Origin: Planctomycetota bacterium
Lineage (GTDB): Bacteria > Planctomycetota > Planctomycetia > Isosphaerales > Isosphaeraceae
Direction: 5' to 3'
Assembly: GCA_021777685.1 (NCBI GenBank)
Contig: JAJYDH010000387.1
Coordinates: 1-6,261, forward strand
Length of the DNA stretch: 6,261 nt
In this document: positions 1 through 5,534 of the stretch, piece by piece
Layout: each line of letters begins with the position of its first letter
Numbering within the stretch: position 1 is the stretch's first letter
Translations under genes and position numbers: made by a program
The notes under the pieces: model-generated
What the model saw: the letters and a program-made list of their open reading frames with translations, nothing else
What the model was told of the DNA's origin: nothing
The model's database searches: none

Positions 1-443
1 AGGACCCGGAGCATCGGCCGCAGTCGATGGCGAAGGTCATCGAGCTGCTCGAAGCCTGCCGGGCCTCCCGGCCGGACGGTCGGATGCTGCTGGTCTTCAA
101 CGACGAGTCCCGCGCGCGATCGGCCGAGGCCGCGCCGCTGGCTTCCCGCGAGACGCCTTCCCCGCCGACCCCGAATCCGACCTCGCCCGATCAGGATCTC
201 TCGGGCTATGACCTGCTCCCGCCGGCGGTCTCCGAGCTGTGGTCGCCCCGGGAGGCCGCGCCGAAGGGCTACAAACCGGCGGTGAAGAAGGTCGAGGAAA
301 CACCCGGGCCGAACTGGCGGGCGATCGTGATGGCGATCGCGGTCGCGTTGCTCACCTCGGCGATCCTGGCGGCCTACCTGGGGGGCAGGCCACGCGGACA
401 GCAGCCGCCTCCGTCCCCCCCGTCGGTCCCTTCGGAGCCGTGA
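1..443 (+). CDS. Serine/threonine protein kinase, C-terminal fragment with membrane anchor (5' end outside window)
   Basis: The frame is open from the left edge; codons from position 3 read DPEHRPQSMAKVIELLEAC, the usual end of a Hanks-type kinase domain (subdomain XI, with its conserved Arg in DPxxRP and a closing helix). The ATG at 27 lies inside this motif, so it is not the real start and the gene begins upstream of the window. After the kinase end comes a linker of about 85 residues rich in Pro, Ser, Ala and charged residues, then one hydrophobic helix (about residues 106-127 of the visible part, within NWRAIVMAIAVALLTSAILA), then about 19 Pro-rich residues and a TGA stop. The family phosphorylates Ser/Thr on partner proteins with the kinase lobe in the cytoplasm. 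The visible end has no extracytoplasmic sensor domain (no PASTA, WD40 or TPR), only a short tail. It converges on the next gene with 14 bases between stops. The catalytic residues lie outside the window, so activity cannot be judged. Confidence 0.85.
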   Translation, partial: DPEHRPQSMAKVIELLEACRASRPDGRMLLVFNDESRARSAEAAPLASRETPSPPTPNPTSPDQDLSGYDLLPPAVSELWSPREAAPKGYKPAVKKVEETPGPNWRAIVMAIAVALLTSAILAAYLGGRPRGQQPPPSPPSVPSEP

Positions 444-457
444 CGACCGCGCGGAGT

Positions 458-3010
458 TTATCTCCCGAGCATCTTGCTCATCGGCCGGATCGCCTCGATC
501 CCGGCGGCCCAGGTGAATCGGTGGAACGACCCATCCCAGCGCGGGTGCAGCCTCAACCCGCCCGGCCCGACCTGGAACGACGAGCCGACCACGACCGCCA
601 GCAAGACCCCGCCGAATATCAAGGGCCAGCGTCGGGGCCAGGCGAGCGGGGCGTGCGAGGCGTCAGCGTCGGCGACCGGCCGGGGCCAGGCCAGGCAGGC
701 GAGGAAGGCCGTCAGGCCCAGGCCGGTCACGACCAGGCCGAGCCGGAACCCGGCCGGCTCGTAGGTGAAGACGACCCGATGTTGACCCGCTTTCACGAAG
801 ATCGCCCGGAAGGCCGCGAAGGCCGGCCGGATCGGGGCGGGCTTGCCGTCGAGGGTCGCCGACCAGCCGGGGTCGAAGGTGTCGGCCAGGAGGAGATAAC
901 AGGGGGACTTCGCGTCGACGTCGACCTCGACGCGCTCGGGCTGGTCGACCGCGATCGTCGCCGAGCCGAAGGCGTCGGCGTCCGGCGGCAACGGTCGGTC
1001 GGGGTCCTCGACGATCAGCCGATCGAGGATCTTCTCGCCCCAATCGTCGAGGGCCCGCGAGGCGGCGGCCTCGTCGGCGACGTAGATCGGCCGGCCCATC
1101 AGCCGGGCCCTCGGCCGGGCGTCCTCGTTCCGGTGGATGAAGGCGGCCCCGGCGCGTTCGACCGGCCCCGGAAAGCCGACGATCGGCCGGCCGGTCAGGA
1201 TGTGCGTCACCCCTTCGACGTCGAATCGGGTCCAGCCCGGCCGGGCGTGCTCCTGGAAGGTCAGGACGCGCCGGGGGTACATCGGCGTGTGGCCCTGCGA
1301 GGTCCGGAGCCCCCAGACCGGCGGGAGGCACCACGGGAGCGGGTCGCGGATCTCGAAGAAGTCGACCGGGCGCGACGCGAAACCCGGCTCGGCGGCCGAC
1401 TTCTCCGCGACCCCGAACACCCGGATCGTGCCCGGGTCGGCCTTGATCCGCCCGACAGACTCGGGCGGCTTCGTCAAGTAAGAGGGGTCGATCGTCGGGA
1501 CGTCGGCGATGTGCGAGCCGAGCAGGTCGGCCATCACCAGCAGCGGCAAGGGGGCGACCAGCCATCGACGGCGGTCGGGCCTCGTCTCCTTCGAGGCGCG
1601 GGCGATCAGGGCCCAGGCCACCAGCGCGAGCACGGCCGTCCGGCCGACGGCGATGGCGAACTCTCGCCCGAGCCAACGGAAGTGCTCGATATGCTCGGGC
1701 GTCGACCACCGCCGCGAGTCGATCCAGGCGGGGATGTAGTCGTGGAGCAGGATCGCGACCGAGGCGGCCACCATCGCGACGACGAAGCCGGTCGCCCAGC
1801 CCAGGCGCACCCTCCCCGGCCGGCTTAATCGGTCGACACCCACGCTCGCCAGGCAGGCGACCGCCAGCGAGACCCACAGGTGATAGCGCACCGGTATCCG
1901 CGAGCTTCCGACGACCGGCACGAGGTTCATGTAGTCGAACAGGCAGGTGTACCGCCCGAGCATGAACAGCACGCCCAGCCCGCAGAGGACGACCCACGAG
2001 CCGGCCCAGCGGTCGCGGCAGGCCCCCGCGCCGACGACGGCCAGGGCCATCCCGATCAGGCCCATGTAGGCGTTCATCTCGTGGTACGGGTAATACCCGT
2101 CGGTCCAGTCGGTGTCGCGGGCGAGCGTCCCGAAAGCCTCGCGGACGACCAGCGTGGGCAATAACTCGGGCGACCACGACCCGTAGGTGATCTGCTCCCA
2201 GGACAGCCCGCCGACCCTCGGCGAGCGGTCGAGGAGGTTCTTGGAGGGGGCCCACTGGACGGCCGCCACCGCCACGCCCAGGCCCGCCAGGAGCCCGAAG
2301 AAGCCCATCGACCGTAATCCGGCCCGGAGGCTCCCGGCCGTCGAGGCCCGGTAGAGCGAACAGATCCCGAGCGCCCCGGCCGTGAGGATCGTGTCCTGAA
2401 GGTGCCCGGCGAAGACCTGGCAGGCCAGCGCCAGGCCGCCGAGAGCGACCCCTCGGAGCCGGCCGCCCTCCCACGAGACCTCCAGCGCCCAGAACGCCAG
2501 AGGGACGCTGATGAGGGCGTTGGTCATGCTCGTGTGGATCAGGTGCGCCCAGACGAAGCCGCTCAGCCCGAAAAGCGAGGCGCCGGTCAGTGCCCCCGCC
2601 GGGCCGACGTGGCGACGGAGCCAGCCGTAGGTCGCCAGGCCGGTCAGCCAGACCGAGAGTACCGTGTCGAGGTTGAGCGCCTGCCAGGTCGCGAGCCAGG
2701 GGTAGAGCGCGAACTTGAGGGGATGCCAGTATCCCGCCTGGCTCTCCGCGTAGAGCGGGAACCCGTTGTAGAGGCCCGGGTGCCACTTCGAGAACCGCCC
2801 CGAACGCATCTCGTTCGCCAGGAAGTCGCGATACGGGTAATTGATCTCGGTGATGTCGAAGAAGAACAGGGCCTTCCGGAGCAGGACGGCATCGCGGAAA
2901 AACGCGACGATCGCCGCGGTCCAGGCCGTCAGGGCCAGGGCATCGGCGACGCCCCAGGGGCGCCTTTCGGGCGTCCAGCCCGGATCGGGATGCGACGGGT
3001 CGGCACTCAC
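458..3010 (-). CDS. YfhO-like polytopic membrane protein (GT-C glycosyltransferase-like), 850 residues
   Basis: The start is taken as GTG at 3010-3008, which overlaps the TGA of the upstream gene (GTGA) and has GAGGG seven bases upstream. The open frame runs 96 residues further up, but that part is Arg/Pro-rich and lies inside the upstream gene. A first helix (about 21-39) is followed by an extracytoplasmic segment with D52, NYPYRDF (57-63), and WHPGLYNGFPLYAESQAGYW (76-95), as in YfhO proteins. Then come about ten more helices, with GHLQ (202-205) where the family often has GHPQ, and RIPVRY (371-376). A soluble region (about 500-700) leads to the family's typical end: DTFDPGWSATLDGK (710-723), AGQHRVVFTYEPAGFRLG (741-758), and a closing helix. 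Some YfhO relatives (e.g. in Bacillus) add sugars to envelope polymers from a lipid carrier; the substrate here is unknown. Residues 781-850 add one more helix and a 40-residue tail beyond the usual end. It is the last gene of the cluster. Family call is firm, reaction is inference. Confidence 0.87.
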   Translation of the reverse strand: MSADPSHPDPGWTPERRPWGVADALALTAWTAAIVAFFRDAVLLRKALFFFDITEINYPYRDFLANEMRSGRFSKWHPGLYNGFPLYAESQAGYWHPLKFALYPWLATWQALNLDTVLSVWLTGLATYGWLRRHVGPAGALTGASLFGLSGFVWAHLIHTSMTNALISVPLAFWALEVSWEGGRLRGVALGGLALACQVFAGHLQDTILTAGALGICSLYRASTAGSLRAGLRSMGFFGLLAGLGVAVAAVQWAPSKNLLDRSPRVGGLSWEQITYGSWSPELLPTLVVREAFGTLARDTDWTDGYYPYHEMNAYMGLIGMALAVVGAGACRDRWAGSWVVLCGLGVLFMLGRYTCLFDYMNLVPVVGSSRIPVRYHLWVSLAVACLASVGVDRLSRPGRVRLGWATGFVVAMVAASVAILLHDYIPAWIDSRRWSTPEHIEHFRWLGREFAIAVGRTAVLALVAWALIARASKETRPDRRRWLVAPLPLLVMADLLGSHIADVPTIDPSYLTKPPESVGRIKADPGTIRVFGVAEKSAAEPGFASRPVDFFEIRDPLPWCLPPVWGLRTSQGHTPMYPRRVLTFQEHARPGWTRFDVEGVTHILTGRPIVGFPGPVERAGAAFIHRNEDARPRARLMGRPIYVADEAAASRALDDWGEKILDRLIVEDPDRPLPPDADAFGSATIAVDQPERVEVDVDAKSPCYLLLADTFDPGWSATLDGKPAPIRPAFAAFRAIFVKAGQHRVVFTYEPAGFRLGLVVTGLGLTAFLACLAWPRPVADADASHAPLAWPRRWPLIFGGVLLAVVVGSSFQVGPGGLRLHPRWDGSFHRFTWAAGIEAIRPMSKMLGR

Positions 3011-4866
3011 GGCGAGGCCCTCACCGGCCAGTCGACGATCGAAAGCCCCTCGGCCCGCGCGATCTCGCGTCCGCCCTGGACCATCGCCCGAGCCCGATAG
3101 CGAGGTCCGAACCTGTCGGGGCCGACGATCACCGTCCTCGGCCGACCGCCGGGCAGGCGTCGCCGGACCTCTGGGAACCGATCGGGGTACTCGGGAAATG
3201 GTACGCCGAGGACCCGCCCACCTGTGAGGAATGACAGACGGTAGACGTCCCAATAGGCGCCGAAGATCACCGTGACCTCTCGATGGCGGTCGAGCCACGC
3301 CAGGGTGGGGTCATCGACCGCCTTCCTGATAGGCAGAGACGACCCGTTGACCCAGCCGAACCGCACGTACCAGCGGGCCGTGTCAACGGTCATCGACCCG
3401 GCGAATGCCAGGGCGAGCGCTCCGCTCGCCCAGAGGCCGGCGGACCGTTTCGAGGCCATCCGTTCCATCATCAGGCCGAACCCGGTCGACCAGGGGACGA
3501 GCAGGATGACCAGATAGCGATAATTGTCCGAGTTGTCGATCGTGTGATTGACCAGGAACCCGGCGACGACGGCGATCGTCGATGCCAGCAGCCCCCAGCG
3601 GATCGAGATCCGGGCGACCGCGCGAGGATCATGTGCCTCTGACTTGCTCCCGCCGACCAGGAGCGTAACCATTGCCCTGGCGAACAGGTAGAGCGCGAAG
3701 ACCGTGAGGGAGAGCGCGAACCAGGGGACGCCTACGACTCCCATCTCGCGAGAGCCGCCCTTCAGGGAGGATGGTCGGGGCTCGGACTGGAGCCCCGGCA
3801 GTCGATGGCCGGCGATCAGCCGGGGCAGGCAGTCCGCGAGCAAGATCCGGGCGTTGTGCCGGATGTGTCCGATCCGGGCGTCGGGAGCGAGCTGGCCCTG
3901 ATACGAGTCGTGAGGGTCGACCCGGGCCCCGACGAACCTGGGGGAGACCCCGACAGCGCCCGCCAGGGCGAACGCCAGAAGGCACGCCAGGCCGCGACCG
4001 ATCCGATTCCCCTTCGAAGGCGTTAGGATCGTCGCTTCATTAACGTCCCGCTTTCCCGGCGAACCCTTTGGAGTGCGGGAGCTTGCTCCCGCCTTTCCTG
4101 AGGGTGCTTGCTCCCGGATCTGATCGCCGTCCGGGGACGGGAGCAAGCTCCCGGACTCCAGAGCGGGAGCAAGCTCCCGCACTCCAAAGCGGGAAATTTC
4201 TGAATTGGCAATCCTTAATTTCCCTTCTGCCTCCCTCTCCCAGAGGGAGAGGGAGGCAGAAATGACCGCCGCCACAACGACGCCCAGCCACGTCACCGCG
4301 AACATCGAATCGATATAGAGACCGAACCCGCACCAGAGCCCGAGCACCGCCGAGCGTCGCCATCCGCCCTCGGTCAGGACTCCCCAGAGGATCGCGAACG
4401 CCCCGGCGTGCCAGGCCGCCGTCAGCAGGTGGCCGCCGGTCACGCGCCCCGAGAGCCAGACCGTCCCGGTCGAGGCGAACGCGAGCGGCACCAGGCCCCA
4501 GGCCGCGACCGAGGCCCCGAACGCCCGACGATTCAGCAAGTACGTCAGCAGGACGACCAGGCCATACGCGACCACCCCGCCCGAGACCAGCGTGGCCGGG
4601 TTCACCCACCAGACTTTGGCCTGGGGCCATGAGAGGAGGACGGGCGGCGTGCCGATGAACGGCGTCCCCGGGTAATGCCATCGCCAGTGGCCGTTCACCG
4701 CGTCCAGGAGCGTGAGGCCGTCAACGGCGAGGTCGCTGTCGAGGTGTGCCTCGGCATTCAGGACCAGCGGCACCCGGGCCAGCGCGACCCAGGCCAGCGC
4801 GAGCAGCGGCCAGGCCCAGGTGAGCCGGGCCGGGGCCTTCGCCGGGAGTTTGGGGGCGGGTGCCAT
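3007..4866 (-). CDS. Polytopic GT-C-like membrane protein, 619 residues, with a repeat-encoded loop
   Basis: The ATG at 4866-4864 has GAGG eight bases upstream and lies four bases after the preceding stop. The visible layout is a helix (about 15-36), then HLDSDLAVDG (41-50) with acidic D43 and D45, then a loop with HYPGTPFIG (64-72), and about ten more helices. A soluble C-terminal part of about 120 residues contains FGAYWDVYRLSFL (535-547). Acidic residues just after helix 1 plus many helices and a soluble end are typical of GT-C glycosyltransferases that use lipid-linked sugars on the outer face of the inner membrane. That is inference; I cannot name a subfamily. Residues about 202-271 are encoded by palindromic repeats and lie between two helices (188-208 and 291-309), so the loop was probably gained by insertion. 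The segment around 355-375 (LQSEPRPSSLKGGSRE) also looks like low-complexity filler. The gene ends in a GTGA overlap with the YfhO-like gene, pointing to coupled translation and linked function. Confidence 0.78.
   Translation of the reverse strand: MAPAPKLPAKAPARLTWAWPLLALAWVALARVPLVLNAEAHLDSDLAVDGLTLLDAVNGHWRWHYPGTPFIGTPPVLLSWPQAKVWWVNPATLVSGGVVAYGLVVLLTYLLNRRAFGASVAAWGLVPLAFASTGTVWLSGRVTGGHLLTAAWHAGAFAILWGVLTEGGWRRSAVLGLWCGFGLYIDSMFAVTWLGVVVAAVISASLSLWEREAEGKLRIANSEISRFGVRELAPALESGSLLPSPDGDQIREQAPSGKAGASSRTPKGSPGKRDVNEATILTPSKGNRIGRGLACLLAFALAGAVGVSPRFVGARVDPHDSYQGQLAPDARIGHIRHNARILLADCLPRLIAGHRLPGLQSEPRPSSLKGGSREMGVVGVPWFALSLTVFALYLFARAMVTLLVGGSKSEAHDPRAVARISIRWGLLASTIAVVAGFLVNHTIDNSDNYRYLVILLVPWSTGFGLMMERMASKRSAGLWASGALALAFAGSMTVDTARWYVRFGWVNGSSLPIRKAVDDPTLAWLDRHREVTVIFGAYWDVYRLSFLTGGRVLGVPFPEYPDRFPEVRRRLPGGRPRTVIVGPDRFGPRYRARAMVQGGREIARAEGLSIVDWPVRASP
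3018..3022 (-). promoter_or_regulatory. Ribosome binding site that supports the GTG start of the YfhO-like gene
   Basis: GAGGG on the minus strand, seven bases from the GTG at 3010-3008. Together with the GTGA overlap it favours this start over an in-frame ATG 288 bases further upstream, which would overlap the neighbouring gene by almost 300 bases. Confidence 0.6.
4066..4189. repeat. Nested palindromic repeat cluster (four copies, mirror-symmetric) inside the GT-C-like gene
   Basis: The core unit is GCGGGAGCTTGCTCCCGC, an 8-bp perfect stem with a TT spacer, flanked on one side by GGAGT and TTT. Copy A is 4066-4092 and copy B is 4163-4189; they are exact reverse complements over 27 bases. 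Two weaker copies lie between them: D, with GCTTGCTCCCG at 4106-4116, same orientation as A; and C, with CGGGAGCAAGC at 4138-4148, same orientation as B. Order A-D-C-B is symmetric around about 4127, with a unique centre. The arrangement resembles REP doublets or REPIN-type elements. The unit is read in frame as SxxRFGVRELAPALESGSLL and onward on the minus strand, without a stop. Confidence 0.9.
4191..4224. repeat. AT-richer inverted repeat joining the two palindromic elements
   Basis: GGGAAATT (4191-4198) and AATTTCCC (4217-4224) are perfect 8-base inverted arms around an 18-base AT-rich centre. This is the lowest-GC stretch in the window and contrasts sharply with the gene around it. It fills the space between the nested repeat cluster and the 17-bp hairpin, so it is probably part of the same foreign tract. 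It is coding, in frame, for residues around 215-225 of the membrane protein. Confidence 0.65.
4225..4261. repeat. Perfect 17-bp-stem hairpin with 3-base loop, inside a coding region
   Basis: The left arm TTCTGCCTCCCTCTCCC (4225-4241) and the right arm GGGAGAGGGAGGCAGAA (4245-4261) are exact reverse complements around AGA. The core CTCCCTCTCCC/GGGAGAGGGAG resembles a palindromic repeat that I recall as common and dispersed in many GC-rich bacterial genomes; that is memory, not a search. On the minus strand it encodes SASLSLWEREAE (residues 203-214), reading through without a stop. In RNA it would be a very stable stem inside the message of the membrane protein. Confidence 0.85.
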
Positions 4867-4870
4867 CGGC

Positions 4871-5425
4871 TCAACCTCGGTTCGGCTGGCCCAGGCTGGG
4901 GTCGATGATCGGCTCGGCCACCCTCAACGATCGGAGGATCTCGTCCCAGATCTTGCCCAGTCGGGGCGCATCGTCGACCCAGAAGTCGAAGGTGATGAGA
5001 GGCTGGACGTTCGACGACCGGGCCAGGCAAGTCCTCGACCGCGCGGGGCGCTTCTCGTTGGGGTCGATGAACTCGACCTCGGCCCAGGCCAGTTCAAGGT
5101 CGGTCCGCTTGACCTCGATGACCTGGCCCCGCAAGGTCGAGCCCCGGGTGTCCTTCTCGACCAGCTTCGAGACGAGCAGCGAGAGCTTCAGGCCGCTCCA
5201 GTCGCCCGGCGGGAGCGTCATGACCGACACGGCCAGCGTGCAGTCGTCGTCGGGAGGCTGCTTGTCGTGGAACTTGATCGAGTCGGGGTCGGGGACGACC
5301 ACCCAGTCTTCCGGGAAGTCGAACCGCACGGCCCCGCGGTCGGCGACGAAGATCTTGTAACCCGGCCTGGCGTGCCAGCCGTGCTTCTCGGGCAGTTTGA
5401 GGGTCCGCTTGTCCCACTTCGCCAT
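4871..5425 (-). CDS. Conserved-looking protein of unknown function, 184 residues
   Basis: The ATG at 5425-5423 follows a strong GGAGG at a spacing of nine bases, so this start is secure. The protein opens with MAKWDKRTLKLPEKHGWHAR and has no clear signal peptide or membrane helix, suggesting a cytoplasmic location. The middle, VRFDFPEDWVVVPDPDSIKF, followed by a strand-rich stretch (LAVSVMTLPP, QVIEVKRTDLELAWAEVEFI), and the end FWVDDAPRLGKIWDEILRSL, resemble the general plan of small PsbP/DcrB-like domains: a membrane-free beta sheet opening with F.F P..W and closing with a helix carrying S-L. This likeness is by eye and weak. I see no catalytic motif. It sits 109 bases after the radical SAM gene and only four bases before the GT-C-like gene, so it is probably co-transcribed with the two membrane proteins. 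Base composition matches its neighbours. Function not assigned. Confidence 0.8.
   Translation of the reverse strand: MAKWDKRTLKLPEKHGWHARPGYKIFVADRGAVRFDFPEDWVVVPDPDSIKFHDKQPPDDDCTLAVSVMTLPPGDWSGLKLSLLVSKLVEKDTRGSTLRGQVIEVKRTDLELAWAEVEFIDPNEKRPARSRTCLARSSNVQPLITFDFWVDDAPRLGKIWDEILRSLRVAEPIIDPSLGQPNRG
4875..4878 (-). promoter_or_regulatory. Ribosome binding site of the GT-C-like gene
   Basis: GAGG on the minus strand, eight bases from the ATG at 4866-4864. It lies inside the last codons of the 184-residue gene, which fits coupled translation. Confidence 0.6.
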
Positions 5426-5434
5426 GCGAATTCG

Positions 5435-5439
5435 CCTCC
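5435..5439 (-). promoter_or_regulatory. Ribosome binding site of the 184-residue gene
   Basis: GGAGG on the minus strand, nine bases from the ATG at 5425-5423. It is the best Shine-Dalgarno match in the window and fixes this start. Confidence 0.75.
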
Positions 5440-5446
5440 GAACGGC

Positions 5447-5461
5447 TTTCCCGAAGGGAAA
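5447..5461 (-). other. Small 6-bp hairpin just upstream of the ribosome binding site of the 184-residue gene
   Basis: TTTCCC (5447-5452) and GGGAAA (5456-5461) pair around a 3-base loop; on the minus strand it reads TTTCCCTTCGGGAAA. It lies directly after the 11-bp inverted repeat, with one base between, and seven bases before the GGAGG of the next gene. It may form one structure with that repeat, or influence access to the ribosome binding site. No promoter with recognisable -35 and -10 boxes is visible in the 109-base gap. Confidence 0.4.
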
Positions 5462-5462
5462 C

Positions 5463-5509
5463 GCTTGCCCTGCTGCGGGTGATTCGAGAGCCGGTCCGGC
5501 AGGGCAAGC
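5463..5509 (-). terminator. Inverted repeat between the radical SAM gene and the 184-residue gene; possible terminator or attenuator
   Basis: GCTTGCCCTGC (5463-5473) and GCAGGGCAAGC (5499-5509) form a perfect 11-bp stem with a 25-base loop that starts 25 bases after the radical SAM stop on the minus strand. No run of T follows on the minus strand, so a classic intrinsic terminator is not complete. It could still pause or end transcription with Rho, shield an RNA end, or be a dispersed repeat. Whether it splits the cluster into two transcripts cannot be decided from sequence. Confidence 0.4.
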
Positions 5510-5534
5510 CCGACCCCACAGGTGGTTCCCGACC

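Noticed and set aside
452..467. Bidirectional terminator between the convergent genes
   Set aside because: Only a weak stem of about four base pairs (GGAG/CTCC) around TTTAT, too short to support a call.
239..1828. A 529-residue open frame on the plus strand, opposite the YfhO-like gene
   Set aside because: Gly/Arg/Pro/Asp-rich composition typical of an antisense shadow in GC-rich DNA; it has no family motif, and the minus-strand frame there carries clear YfhO motifs.
663..2786. A 707-residue open frame on the minus strand within the YfhO-like gene
   Set aside because: It is out of frame with the recognised gene, is Arg/Gly/Pro-rich without hydrophobic helices, and exists because stops are rare at this GC content.
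3011..3298. A 96-residue N-terminal extension of the YfhO-like protein from an ATG at 3298
   Set aside because: It overlaps the upstream gene almost fully and is basic low-complexity sequence; the GTG at 3010 has a ribosome binding site and a GTGA overlap.
4066..4261. CRISPR array
   Set aside because: The repeats are palindromic and alternate in orientation, with no regular unique spacers and no cas genes nearby.
4066..4261. Attenuator or terminator separating two genes
   Set aside because: The reading frame is open through the whole tract and joins two membrane-helix regions of one protein; there is no T-run after the stems on the coding strand.
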